From Pseudomonas sp. dw_358 (GTDB taxonomy: Bacteria; Pseudomonadota; Gammaproteobacteria; Pseudomonadales; Pseudomonadaceae), in assembly GCF_018449655.1 (NCBI RefSeq), contig NZ_JAAVUX010000008.1:62001-126000 (forward strand): a stretch of 64,000 nt of DNA. The letters run 5' to 3'. Numbering within the stretch: position 1 is the first letter of the stretch; each line of letters starts with the position of its first letter. The notes below the pieces were generated by a model. The model had not been told where the DNA came from. It made no database searches and saw only the letters and a list, made by a program, of their open reading frames with translations. The position numbers were made by a program, and so were the translations under genes. This document shows positions 8,248 to 17,071 of the stretch, piece after piece.

Positions 8248-9144
8248 ATGACCGTAGATCACCTGAACGACACTTCGGCCCGCACCGTCTCGGTTCTGGG
8301 CACCGGCCTGATGGGCGCCGCTGTCGCCCGGACCTTGCTCAAGCATGACTACAGCGTGACCGTGTGGAACCGCTCCAGCAACAAGTGCCGGCCGCTGCTG
8401 GAACTGGGCGCGTTGCTCGCCGCCAGCGCCCCGGACGCCGTGGCCGCCAGCGATACGGTGCTGCTGTGCCTGCTGGATTACCCCGCCGCACGGGCCGTAA
8501 TCGGCACCGACCTGGCAGGCAAGGACATCATCAACCTGATCACCGGCGCACCCGCCGAGGCACTGGAATTTGGCCAATGGGTCGAGTTATGCGGCGGCCG
8601 CTATCTGGACGGGGCCATCGAGGCCTACCCCGACGACATCGGCCTGGTCAGCGCTCAGTTCAACATCAGCGGCGCCACGGCGGCGTGGCTCCAGCATAAG
8701 GCGATGATCCTGTGCCTGGCCGGCGAATCGCGCTTTGTCGGCACCGACCCGGCGGGCGCCAACGTCTGGGATGCGGCCATGCTCGGCGCGTTCTACAACG
8801 TTTCAGTGGGGGCCTTCCATGAGGCGCTGGCGTTTTCCACCGCCAGCGGCGTACAGGTAGCCGACGTGCGCGAGGCCCTCGATTACTGGCTGGCGTTGCT
8901 CAAGCACAAGCTGCTGGAGTCCCTCGATGCAATCCAGGCGCAGAACTACTTCACCGATCAGGCGGCGCTGGACACCTACGTAGCAGCCGTGCGCTCGTGG
9001 CGCCAATCGATGCTGGACAAAGGCCAGCGCGCCTCGCTGATGACCGCCAATCTGCACAATCTGGAATTGGCCCAGGCCGCCGGCTTTGGCCATGAAGCGG
9101 TGTTTTCCCAGTACAAGACCGCCCGCGCCTCGGCCGGTCTGTAA
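8248..9144 (+). CDS. Imine reductase (IRED)-family oxidoreductase
   Basis: A 298-residue member of the same family as the protein at 407. Landmarks are VLGTGLMG around residues 16-23, VTVWNRSS around 37-44, NLITGAPAEA around 96-105 and RYLDGAIEAYP around 118-128, with Asp175 in ANVWDAAML at the usual catalytic Asp/Tyr site. It starts 15 bases after the copper amine oxidase. The aldehyde made from a diamine or amino-alkyl substrate would cyclise spontaneously to an imine, which this enzyme could reduce; that link is inference from gene order. GAGGAAG precedes the ATG. Confidence 0.8.
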   Translation: MTVDHLNDTSARTVSVLGTGLMGAAVARTLLKHDYSVTVWNRSSNKCRPLLELGALLAASAPDAVAASDTVLLCLLDYPAARAVIGTDLAGKDIINLITGAPAEALEFGQWVELCGGRYLDGAIEAYPDDIGLVSAQFNISGATAAWLQHKAMILCLAGESRFVGTDPAGANVWDAAMLGAFYNVSVGAFHEALAFSTASGVQVADVREALDYWLALLKHKLLESLDAIQAQNYFTDQAALDTYVAAVRSWRQSMLDKGQRASLMTANLHNLELAQAAGFGHEAVFSQYKTARASAGL

Positions 9145-9171
9145 CCGTTCTGAATCCACTGGAGACGTTGC

Positions 9172-10074
9172 ATGAGCAAGCCTACCTTGACCACCCTCCC
9201 TAACACCACGTCTGCCGGGGAGGCTATTGACATTATCTTTCGCGATGGCGGCGTGATCATCGAAAACCTGATCGATGAGCAGACCCTGGCCGGGCTGCAG
9301 GCGGACCTTGAGGTCGCCTTCGCCGAAACCCCCTACGGCGAAGACGACGACTTCGTCGGCAGCCGCACGCGGCGCACCGGTGCGCTTTTTGCCCGCTCCC
9401 GGCACATGCTGGGGCTGGCGCTCAACCCGCTGTACCTGGAAATCGCCCGGGGCATCCTGCAAGCCCCGGTGGACATCTGGATCGGCCAGACCCGCCATAC
9501 CATCATCCCGGATATCCAGGTAGGCGTGACCCAGGGTATCCAGATCTACCCCGGCCAAGGCAGCCAGCCGCTGCACCGCGACGACATGGTTTTCCTCTGG
9601 CGCCACCCGGAGTACAAGCGCGAAGGCCGGGTCCAGGTCATGCTCGCGGTAAGCGACTTCACCGAGGAGAACGGCGGCACCCTGGTGATTCCGGGCAGCC
9701 ACCGCTGGGATGACGAACGCATGCCCAGGGATGAAGAAGCCGTGGCCACAGCCATGACGGCGGGCTCGGTGATGATCTTCATCGGCTCGACCTACCACGG
9801 CGGCGGCATGAACCACTCGGACGGCCCGCGCACCGGGCTGACCATGGCCTATGACCTGGCCAATCTGCGCCAGGAAGAGAACCAGTACCTGTCCGTGCCC
9901 CTGGACACCTTGCGCGAAATGCCCGAGGAGATGCAGCGCCTGCTGGGCTGGGATTCGGGCAAGAACTACATGGGCTACATCCAGCGCGACGGCAAGATGA
10001 TCAACCCCCAGGTGCTGCTGCAGCCAGGAGAGCAGCCGACGGCGGCGGTAGGCCTGGCGATGCGCACAGCGTAA
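9172..10074 (+). CDS. Phytanoyl-CoA dioxygenase (PhyH)-family Fe(II)/2-oxoglutarate oxygenase
   Basis: A 300-residue non-haem iron oxygenase. The metal triad is readable as His135 and Asp137 (QPLHRDDM) with His209 (TYHGGG), and Arg220 in DGPRTG is placed to bind 2-oxoglutarate. VIPGSHRWDD around 173-182 is the usual PhyH signature. Family members hydroxylate or halogenate small carboxylates, CoA esters and amines. It is the last gene of the permease/amine oxidase/IRED operon. It is clearly paralogous to the protein at 38371-39264: both begin MSKPxLxTLPN and share identical metal-site spacing. Confidence 0.85.
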   Translation: MSKPTLTTLPNTTSAGEAIDIIFRDGGVIIENLIDEQTLAGLQADLEVAFAETPYGEDDDFVGSRTRRTGALFARSRHMLGLALNPLYLEIARGILQAPVDIWIGQTRHTIIPDIQVGVTQGIQIYPGQGSQPLHRDDMVFLWRHPEYKREGRVQVMLAVSDFTEENGGTLVIPGSHRWDDERMPRDEEAVATAMTAGSVMIFIGSTYHGGGMNHSDGPRTGLTMAYDLANLRQEENQYLSVPLDTLREMPEEMQRLLGWDSGKNYMGYIQRDGKMINPQVLLQPGEQPTAAVGLAMRTA

Positions 10075-10189
10075 TCGCGGCCAAGGCAGGCTCCCACGGA
10101 GTAAACCTTCAATGTCGAGTGCATCCCCTGGGCGCCAGGCGGGCTATACCCCACAATGGGTCTGACAGCGGGGGGCGGGTCGGGGTTGC

Positions 10190-10912
10190 TCAGGCTTTTG
10201 GTTTGCGCGGTCTGGGGACGGTCAGCAGGCGCTTGACCGCGGCCAGGCATTGCTCGGCCAGGGCCTCGGGCTCCATGGCGCTGTCGGGTTCGTACCACTC
10301 TCCGGCACGGTCGACGAGCTCGTGCACCAGAAACGCTTGCAGGTCCAGGTCCAGCCCGCTGTCCTCGCCGACGATGGCCTCGATCAACTCGCGCAGAATC
10401 ACCCGGTACACCTTCATCGCCGCGAAATAGCGGTGCTTGTGGGTCTCGGGCAGTTCGCGCAGCATCAGTTCGGGGTTGAGCAAGGCATCCGCGGCACGGG
10501 CAAAGGTGCGGTGGGCGATGCCAAACAGCACGTGCCGGCGCAGGATGCAGTAAAGCGCGGCCTCGGGCTTGGCCGGGATGGGGTTCTGGAAGATATCGCT
10601 ATAGAAGGTGCACAGCACCGAATCCAGCGCCGCGATCAGAATGTCGGTCTTGGACGCGTAATAGTTGTAGATGGCCGGGGCGCCGATGTTCACCGCCTTG
10701 GCAATCTCGCGCATGGAGCAGGCGTTGAAGCCGTGGGAGGCAAACAAGGTGATCGCCGATTCCAGCAGGCGGGTGCGGGTGCCATGATCAGCATTGACCG
10801 GTTCACCGCTGTGCAGGCCGTCGAGGTCAAAACGATTGAGGTAGGGGTGGCGGTCGATGTGCATACCTTCGATTGCTGTTTCGACCGGTTCCATGCTTTG
10901 CTTCTTGCCCAC
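10190..10912 (-). CDS. TetR-family regulator, paralogue of 13159-13881
   Basis: A 240-residue repressor with a 40-residue N-terminal extension before the DNA-binding domain (TRTRLLESAITLFASHGF then SMREIAKAVNIGAPAIYNYY). The recognition helix is nearly identical to that of the TetR at 13159, so both should read the same operator. A GTG start at 10912 is chosen because GAGGG lies 6 bases upstream; ATG 10894 has no such site. It is the last gene of a leftward set with an APC permease and a SnoaL-like protein. It probably regulates the TGAACG-type palindromes described separately. Confidence 0.85.
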   Translation of the reverse strand: MGKKQSMEPVETAIEGMHIDRHPYLNRFDLDGLHSGEPVNADHGTRTRLLESAITLFASHGFNACSMREIAKAVNIGAPAIYNYYASKTDILIAALDSVLCTFYSDIFQNPIPAKPEAALYCILRRHVLFGIAHRTFARAADALLNPELMLRELPETHKHRYFAAMKVYRVILRELIEAIVGEDSGLDLDLQAFLVHELVDRAGEWYEPDSAMEPEALAEQCLAAVKRLLTVPRPRKPKA

Positions 10913-10999
10913 TGTCGTCCCTCACCCGTTTGCCTGGTAGCGCCGCTCGACCGCGAGCTGGCAGGGCGCAAGCTTACAGTGCCGGCGCCCGGCAGGGAA

Positions 11000-11407
11000 T
11001 CAGGACCAGAAATCGTCGATGGCGCCCTGGTCGCCGTCGTACATGCGGCAGCTGGTGATTTTGTCGTCGCGCAGGGTGTAGACCACCAGTTTTTGCGTGT
11101 CGATTTTGCCCTTGCCTTCGCGCTCCATGGTTTCGTGAATGATCACCACCACACCGTCGTCGCCGGACAGCAGCACTTCAGGCGCACTGCGCACGGTCCA
11201 GCGGTTGTCGGTCATGGCCAGCAGCGGCTTGACCCAGCGTTCGTGCAGGTCCTTGCCGCCGTGGAAGATCCCGGCGAAGGCGCTGTGTCCGGCCTGGTAG
11301 GCGACAAAATCAGGCGCCCAGAAACTCTCGCCCAAGGCCACATCGCCGCGCTCCCAGGCGCTGAGGTAGTCGTTGATCAGTTGACGGTTCTTTGCAGCTG
11401 CGCTCAT
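11000..11407 (-). CDS. SnoaL-like/NTF2-fold protein
   Basis: A 135-residue protein with the cone-shaped NTF2-like pattern: an N-terminal helix with INDYLSAWERGDV, F-W-A-P-D-F, then strands ending VVYTLRDDKITSCRMYDG. Proteins of this fold act as small isomerases, hydrolases or ligand binders. ATG 11407 has GGGAG 7 bases upstream, which decides the start. It lies between the APC permease and the TetR regulator in a leftward operon, so it probably handles the imported compound or a product of it. No specific reaction can be assigned. Confidence 0.75.
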   Translation of the reverse strand: MSAAAKNRQLINDYLSAWERGDVALGESFWAPDFVAYQAGHSAFAGIFHGGKDLHERWVKPLLAMTDNRWTVRSAPEVLLSGDDGVVVIIHETMEREGKGKIDTQKLVVYTLRDDKITSCRMYDGDQGAIDDFWS

Positions 11408-11479
11408 GTCGAGGCTCCCGAAAAATAAAAAGATAAACGCCACACCCGCCGGACAATCACGGGCGTGGTCGTGCCAGTG

Positions 11480-12952
11480 TTACAGCTCACCACCGCCGAT
11501 GCGTTGGTAGGTGGCGTGACGGGTACGCTTGTAGTACATCGCCAACAGCATGCCGGCGGCAAAAATGCCCCAGGTCACGATCTGCAGCACCAGTGCATCG
11601 GCCTTGGTACCACCGATCAGCAGGTCGAAGTTGGATATAGCCAGGTAAACGATCACCGCCAGACCGACCGTGGCCAGCACCGGAGCGATCAAGGTGTGCC
11701 ACTTGCTGGCGGCCACCGGGCCCTGGCGCTTGAAGAACATCACCACCGAGGCGCTGGTGAACAGCATCAGCAACAACACCGCGAAGCCCCCCACGCCGGC
11801 GACACGGCCATACAACAGAGATGCATCGGTCTTGAGGTAGATGAACACCAGCATCAGCACAAACCAGAAGGCACTGACCAGCATCGCGGCGACGAAGGGC
11901 GACTTGTGCTGTGGGTGGATTTTAGCCAGCGCCTTGGGCAGGACGCCGTCGCTGCCCAGGGTGAACAGATAGCGCGAGACAATGTTCTGGCCGGACAACG
12001 CCGAGGCGAAGATCGAGGTCACCAGCAACACGCGGACGATGTCTACGCCGGTCTTGCCGACATACTGCAGTACGGCCGCCGAGAACAACCCGGCAGGGTC
12101 CTTGTTGGCCAGGGCAGAAGCAGCGCCAGCCCCTACCGCAGTGATCACCAGGTAGGCGGTCACGCAATAGAACACGCCGATGAACAGCACCGCCAGGTAG
12201 GCGGCCAGGGGCACGTTGCGCTCGGGGTTTTTCACTTCGTCGCGAAACACCGCCGTGGCTTCAAAACCGATAAAGCAGGTCACCGCAAACAGCACCGAGA
12301 CACCGACCGAACCGGAGGTGAATGCGCCCCAGGTGAAAGGCGTCGCGGAGAAGCCTTCGGGCCCGCCGTGGGTCACCACTGACACGTTGAAGATGGCCAC
12401 GATGATGACTTCCAGTGCCATGGCAATGGTCAGCACCTTGGCCGACAGGTCGATGCGCAGGTACGACAGCAGCCCACAGATGGCCCAACTGAGGAAACCG
12501 TAGACATACCAGGGCAGCTCGGGGCCGCCGAAGGTGTTGGTCACCAGCGCATTGAAGTTGACGCCGATGAAGGGGAAGGTGCAGAAAGCCAGCAGCAGGT
12601 AGCCAAAAATCGCCAGGAACGCCGCCCCCAGGCCCGGGACCTTGCCGGCCCCGGCCGAGATGTAGGCATAGAACGCACCGGGGTTAGGCACATAGCGGGT
12701 CATGGTGGTGAAGCCCACCGCGAACAGCAGCATCATCAGCATGGCGACCAGAAACACCATGGGCGCGCCGATACCGTCGAAGATGATGACAAAAGGAATG
12801 AAACCGGACACCACGGCCACCGGGGCCGAATAGGCCAACACGGTCGACAACAGCTCGAGCAGGCTGATGCGCCCGCTCATGCGCGGGCCGGCGCCCGTGT
12901 CCGGAACGCTGGCGGTACTGGCGCCGCGTGAAGGTGAACTTGCCTCGATCAT
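11480..12952 (-). CDS. APC-superfamily amino acid/amine permease
   Basis: A 490-residue transporter with about 12 membrane spans. GFEATAVFRDEVKNPERNVP around residues 234-253 is the conserved segment after helix six. It is a paralogue of the permease at 42835-44370, which shares GFEATAVFRxExKNPER and the C-terminal Y-x-RIG pattern. ATG 12952 is preceded by GGAG at 6 bases; a longer frame to 13063 has no support. The palindrome at 13081-13098 lies about 130 bases upstream, consistent with repression by the adjacent TetR proteins. First gene of a permease/SnoaL/TetR operon. Confidence 0.85.
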   Translation of the reverse strand: MIEASSPSRGASTASVPDTGAGPRMSGRISLLELLSTVLAYSAPVAVVSGFIPFVIIFDGIGAPMVFLVAMLMMLLFAVGFTTMTRYVPNPGAFYAYISAGAGKVPGLGAAFLAIFGYLLLAFCTFPFIGVNFNALVTNTFGGPELPWYVYGFLSWAICGLLSYLRIDLSAKVLTIAMALEVIIVAIFNVSVVTHGGPEGFSATPFTWGAFTSGSVGVSVLFAVTCFIGFEATAVFRDEVKNPERNVPLAAYLAVLFIGVFYCVTAYLVITAVGAGAASALANKDPAGLFSAAVLQYVGKTGVDIVRVLLVTSIFASALSGQNIVSRYLFTLGSDGVLPKALAKIHPQHKSPFVAAMLVSAFWFVLMLVFIYLKTDASLLYGRVAGVGGFAVLLLMLFTSASVVMFFKRQGPVAASKWHTLIAPVLATVGLAVIVYLAISNFDLLIGGTKADALVLQIVTWGIFAAGMLLAMYYKRTRHATYQRIGGGEL

Positions 12953-13080
12953 GGTGTGCTCCGCAGGGATACGTATAGGAAGACGGATCGGCAGTTCCGG
13001 GGGCATCGCCCCCAAAGGGTACAAACAGCTGACCTCACGGGCCTGATTTTTGTGTCGTTTCACTCAGCGGGCATCTTGTG

Positions 13081-13098
13081 AATGAACGATCGTTCGTT
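13081..13098. promoter_or_regulatory. Probable TetR operator AATGAACGATCGTTCGTT
   Basis: The 12-base core GAACGATCGTTC (13084-13095) is a perfect palindrome, extended by AAT/GTT on both sides. It stands upstream of the APC permease gene and just after the TetR gene at 13159. Closely related sequences stand upstream of three other genes in this window, so I take it as the operator of the paralogous TetR pair. Confidence 0.75.
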
Positions 13099-13158
13099 TT
13101 GCAAAGGTTATCTGATTCGTCGGTAATGTCAAAGCAAAACCGGGGGTGTTCGCAGGCA

Positions 13159-13881
13159 CTAATATTTAGACGGCAACCCCAACATCCGTGCTACCGCCTC
13201 ACAACACTGATCGGCCACATCGGCCGGGTTCAGCGGGCTGGCCGGCTCGTACCACTCCCCTGCCCGATCGACGATCTCGTGCACGAGGAAGGCCTGCAGG
13301 GCAAAGTCGATCACCGCTTCCTCGCCGATCACCGCGCGGATCAACTCCTCGAGGATCTTGCGGTATTCGTCCATGGCGGCGGTGTAACGATAGCGGTGGC
13401 TGTCCGGCAGTTCGCGCTGCATCAATTCCTTGTTGAGCAAGGCATCGGCCGCGCGGGCAAAGGTGCGGTTCATGATGCCGAACAGCACATGGCGACGCAG
13501 GATGCCGAACAATGCGGCCTCGGGGTGGCGCGGTATCGGGTTTTTCAACACCGCGCCGTAGAAGGTCGACAGCACGAAATCCAGGCTGGCCATCAAAATT
13601 TCGGTCTTGGACGCGAAATAGTTGTAGATGGCCGGGGCACCGATGTTCACCGCCTTGGCGATTTCGCGCATCGAGCACGCGTTGTAGCCACGGGAAGCAA
13701 ACAGGTCGATGGCCGCATCGAGCAGTTTGTCACGGGTGCCCTTGCCGCCCTGGGCATGCGGATCGATGCCGCGCAGGCCATCGAGTTCGAAGCGTGACAG
13801 GTAGGAAATACGCTCGACCACCGGGGGTAGCGTGGCGACCGTCTCCATCGAATTGAGCTTGCTCGCCATCTTGTCGTTCAC
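13159..13881 (-). CDS. TetR-family regulator, paralogue of 10190-10912
   Basis: A 240-residue repressor. The DNA-binding domain reads TRDKLLDAAIDLFASRGY then SMREIAKAVNIGAPAIYNYF, nearly identical to its paralogue, and the ligand domain is also close (RRHVLFGI, RTFARAADALLN, HExVDRAGEWYEP). It is the last gene of the leftward PhyH/HyuA/HyuB/decarboxylase/Rid operon, 98 bases behind the Rid gene. GTG 13881 or ATG 13869 may be the start; AAGGGTGG and GAAGG lie upstream of these. It likely senses an intermediate of that operon. Confidence 0.85.
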   Translation of the reverse strand: MNDKMASKLNSMETVATLPPVVERISYLSRFELDGLRGIDPHAQGGKGTRDKLLDAAIDLFASRGYNACSMREIAKAVNIGAPAIYNYFASKTEILMASLDFVLSTFYGAVLKNPIPRHPEAALFGILRRHVLFGIMNRTFARAADALLNKELMQRELPDSHRYRYTAAMDEYRKILEELIRAVIGEEAVIDFALQAFLVHEIVDRAGEWYEPASPLNPADVADQCCEAVARMLGLPSKY

Positions 13882-13979
13882 CTTCGCGCCACCCTTGGCT
13901 CATGCCACAAATGTTACCGTAGCCGACCGAAAAAATGAAAGAACGTTAATTCACCTTATGATTCCAGCCTTCATCGCAC

Positions 13980-14375
13980 CTATTGCGCCAGCCGCGCCAC
14001 CGCTTCTATTTCCACCAACATGCCGGCAAAGGCGAACGCCGGCACACAGATCACTACCGAGGTCGGAAATGGCTCGACCGGAATAAACTCGCGGCGCACG
14101 CGCTTGAGGATCGGATAATCCTCGCCATTGAGCAGGTAGCAGCGCAGCGACACCAGGTCGGCCAGGCTGGCGCCGGAGGCCGCCAGCACGGTTTGCAGGT
14201 TCTCGAAGGTGGCGCGGATCTGTGTCTCGGCTCCGCCCGGCACCACCTCGCCACTGGCATCGGCGCCGAACTGGCCCGAGATGAACAACAAGCCGTTGGC
14301 TGCCACCGATTGTGAATATTCCATGTCCTGCGCCCAGGCGAAGGGCCCGCGCAGGTGGGTGTTGGCCGCTGTCAT
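13980..14375 (-). CDS. Rid (YjgF/YER057c)-family protein lacking the RidA arginine
   Basis: A 131-residue Rid-fold protein: SQSVAANGLLFISGQ near residues 21-35, TQIRATFENLQTVL near 51-64, and VEIEAVARL near the C terminus. Canonical RidA carries Arg105 in PARS, needed to hydrolyse 2-aminoacrylate; here the segment is PTSVV (residues 104-108), so Ser replaces Arg. It is probably one of the Rid subgroups without classical enamine deaminase activity, which are often encoded inside catabolic operons. It is 25 bases after the acetoacetate-decarboxylase-like gene. Confidence 0.85.
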   Translation of the reverse strand: MTAANTHLRGPFAWAQDMEYSQSVAANGLLFISGQFGADASGEVVPGGAETQIRATFENLQTVLAASGASLADLVSLRCYLLNGEDYPILKRVRREFIPVEPFPTSVVICVPAFAFAGMLVEIEAVARLAQ

Positions 14376-14400
14376 AACAGTACTTCCCGTGTCAGTCGGC

Positions 14401-15177
14401 TCATTTGGCCAGTTTGTAGTCGTGGATCAGCTCGCCGGCGGGCAGGTCGTTGTCGTAGTTGGACATCCACGCCTGGAGGAACTTCTTGGGTTTGAACACG
14501 TGCACCGGGTGCGTCACCGAGCCTTCGCCCAAGGTCACTTGCGCCTGACCGAGCCAGCGGCGCTCGTTGCCATCACTGTCCACGCGAATGTACTTCGGAT
14601 TGGACGTGGCGATCAGCTGAGCAATGTCCGGCTCACCCACGCCCAGACGGTTGGGGATCAGGCGACAGGTCAGGCTCGGGTAGGAGATCTCGCCGATCAT
14701 CGAGGGCACGCCGCTGATTTTTTCCGGGACAAAAGACACATCGATCAGCTTCTCGCCGTTCTTGTGGCCGCTGAAGATCATCCGCTCGCCTTCCTGACGC
14801 ATGGCCAGGGTCGCCATCTTCTTGGGGAAACCCCACATTTCGCGGCCACAGGCCATGGAGCTGTCGCTGTCGACGTAGATGAGCGGGTTGAACATGAACG
14901 TCGTGCCCTGGTACTTGACCCGCACGTAGAACCAGACTTCGTTGTAGGTGCCGAACGGCGTCTCCGGATAGGCACTGACCACCGCCGAGATCACCGGATC
15001 GGCATCCGCCAGTTCGAGGCCGGGCGGCAGCATTTCCGCCAGGCCCGTGCCCTCTACGGTGTAGAGCAGGTTGATGCTCAGGGCGTTGCGGTATTTGTAC
15101 AACGGCGCGTGATAGAGCTGCGCCGCGCCGTAGGGTTGAGAAAAAGTAACGTCTGAAATTTCCGATTGACTGGACAT
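14401..15177 (-). CDS. Acetoacetate decarboxylase (ADC)-family protein
   Basis: A 258-residue protein with the ADC active-site segment GREMWGFPKKMA at residues 111-122. Lys119 is the predicted Schiff-base lysine and Lys120 its pKa-lowering neighbour. The ADC fold covers true acetoacetate decarboxylases and relatives that act on other beta-keto or unsaturated acids. Lying directly behind HyuA/HyuB-type genes, it may process the product of an ATP-dependent ring-opening or a carboxylase reaction, as with acetone-type carboxylases run with acetoacetate metabolism (inference). Length is normal for the family. Confidence 0.85.
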   Translation of the reverse strand: MSSQSEISDVTFSQPYGAAQLYHAPLYKYRNALSINLLYTVEGTGLAEMLPPGLELADADPVISAVVSAYPETPFGTYNEVWFYVRVKYQGTTFMFNPLIYVDSDSSMACGREMWGFPKKMATLAMRQEGERMIFSGHKNGEKLIDVSFVPEKISGVPSMIGEISYPSLTCRLIPNRLGVGEPDIAQLIATSNPKYIRVDSDGNERRWLGQAQVTLGEGSVTHPVHVFKPKKFLQAWMSNYDNDLPAGELIHDYKLAK

Positions 15178-15260
15178 CGACAGAATTCCTTAAGCGCCTG
15201 GATAGGTTGAAAATCGAAAAACTCGAGGGCGTGCCCCACAGGGCACGACCGGTCATGTCG

Positions 15261-17069
15261 TTACAGGCTGGCGGTCTGGCTGTACAACGCCGCACGCCGG
15301 GCCTGGGTTTTCGCCACATCCACCCTCAGGGACTCGTCGGCCACTTCACCGTCAAACACCACCCCGTAAAGGTCCTGGGCGCAGGCCAAAGACACATAGC
15401 CTTCCAGCACATCGAGGCGAACCCGTTCGACTTCGCGCGCCAGCGGCGAGCCGTAGCCACCACCGCCGGCATCGATACCCACCAGGCGTTGCTGAGGAGA
15501 CATTTCAAACTGCCCAAAGGACGGGATGACGTGCTCGACACCGGTATGGAGGTCTTTCAAGCCGATGTAATGCGCACGGCCAGCCAGGCCACCCTGGGTG
15601 CCCTTGGCCGGGTTGACGCCCGAGTCGGCGAACACCGCCACGGTCATGCCGGAAAAACGTGGGCCGTATTCGATCAAGGTCGCCGCACCGCCACGGTTCT
15701 TGCCCGCGCCGCCGGAGTCGGCCACCAGTTGCAGACGGTCGAAGTGCACCGGGTATTTCTGTTCATCGATCTCCACCGAGTCGCGCAGCAGCAGGCCGCC
15801 GGTCACCGGCACGCCCATGGTCAGCCAGCCGTCGCAGACTGCCGATGCCGCACCGCCCATGGCAGTGACCACCAGCTGGTTGACGTAGGGGGTGTCGCCG
15901 CGACGCTCGTCCTTGCCGGCGATCACCGAGGTGCCCGCCCCCAGGGACGCGCCGCCTTCGGCCAGGCCGAATTCGCCCGCCGCCGACAAAGCGGTCTGGG
16001 TGGCATTGATCACTCGGTCGGCCAGGTTGCTGGTGGCCATGGAGCAGGACGTGGGGTGGCGCGGGAAACCAACGATGCAGTTCTCGCGGATCAACACCTC
16101 GACCCGTTGCAGGGTGCCGTGGTTGTGCGGCATGTCAGCGTCAAGCACGTTGAACAGGCCGGTCACGGCGCTGTTGGTGGACGTGGCGCGGGACATGTTG
16201 ATACCGGCCGGCAGGCAATCCATGTTGTCGCGCAGGTCGATAACGATGCGACCGGCGTCAGCGTCCACGGTGGCAGTCACTTTCACCGGAATGCTTTCAT
16301 CGATGATCCCCGGCAGCGGATCATGGTGGGTCAAGGCGGTGTAGGTACCGGACTTGAGCTTCTTGATCGCATGTTCGATGCGCCGCTCGGAGTAGGCAAA
16401 CCACTCCTCGACGAACGACTCGATGACATCGCTGCCGTACTTTTCTGCCAGCTCGGTGAGGCGACGCTCGCCGATGCGTGCCGAACCCAGGCACGCCAGG
16501 TAGTCGCCGTACCACTGGTCCGGCACGCGGATACGCAGGCGGCACATACGGATGATGTCTTTGACGTCTTCGTTGTTGCGCTGGATGCGCGTGGCCGGGA
16601 AGAACAACGCGCCCTCTTCGTAGAGGTCGTTGGCCATGGGCATGTAGGTGGTCGGGAAGCTGTTGCCGATGTCCGCCTGGTGGGCCTTGGCCACCGCGGT
16701 GAAAAGGTGCCGGCCCTGAATGAACACGGGGACCAGAATCGTGTGGTCAGCCGCGTGGGTATTGCCGCTGTACGGGTCGTTGTGCAGATAAGCATCGCCC
16801 TGCTGGATATCGTCGTGCAGCTCGGACATGGTCGCGGTCTGCAGGTGCGATCCGAAGATGTGCACCGGCAGGCCTTCGGCCGTGGCCAGCAGGCGGTTGT
16901 CGGCAGTGACGATGGAGCACGAGAAGTCCCGCGCCGTGGTCAGGATCGCCGAGCGACCGCTGCGCAGCAGGGTGTTGGTCATCTCGCGCAGGATCGCGGT
17001 GATGCGGTTGGAGATCACTGCCAGGGTGGCCGGGTCGATCTCGACTTTGTGTTCGATGGCGTGCGTCAT
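15261..17069 (-). CDS. Hydantoinase B/oxoprolinase-family subunit
   Basis: A 602-residue HyuB-type protein. Seen are the family N terminus (DPATLAVISNRITAILREM), the SILTTARDFSCSIV segment, and the glycine-rich C-terminal GGAGKNRGG and GGGGYGSPLARE. HyuB partners HyuA in ATP-dependent hydrolysis of cyclic amides (hydantoins, 5-oxoproline) and in the related acetone and acetophenone carboxylases. It starts 2 bases after the HyuA stop, so the subunits are co-translated. I cannot tell ring hydrolase from carboxylase; the third, small carboxylase subunit is not seen. Confidence 0.9.
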   Translation of the reverse strand: MTHAIEHKVEIDPATLAVISNRITAILREMTNTLLRSGRSAILTTARDFSCSIVTADNRLLATAEGLPVHIFGSHLQTATMSELHDDIQQGDAYLHNDPYSGNTHAADHTILVPVFIQGRHLFTAVAKAHQADIGNSFPTTYMPMANDLYEEGALFFPATRIQRNNEDVKDIIRMCRLRIRVPDQWYGDYLACLGSARIGERRLTELAEKYGSDVIESFVEEWFAYSERRIEHAIKKLKSGTYTALTHHDPLPGIIDESIPVKVTATVDADAGRIVIDLRDNMDCLPAGINMSRATSTNSAVTGLFNVLDADMPHNHGTLQRVEVLIRENCIVGFPRHPTSCSMATSNLADRVINATQTALSAAGEFGLAEGGASLGAGTSVIAGKDERRGDTPYVNQLVVTAMGGAASAVCDGWLTMGVPVTGGLLLRDSVEIDEQKYPVHFDRLQLVADSGGAGKNRGGAATLIEYGPRFSGMTVAVFADSGVNPAKGTQGGLAGRAHYIGLKDLHTGVEHVIPSFGQFEMSPQQRLVGIDAGGGGYGSPLAREVERVRLDVLEGYVSLACAQDLYGVVFDGEVADESLRVDVAKTQARRAALYSQTASL

Positions 17070-17071
17070 GA

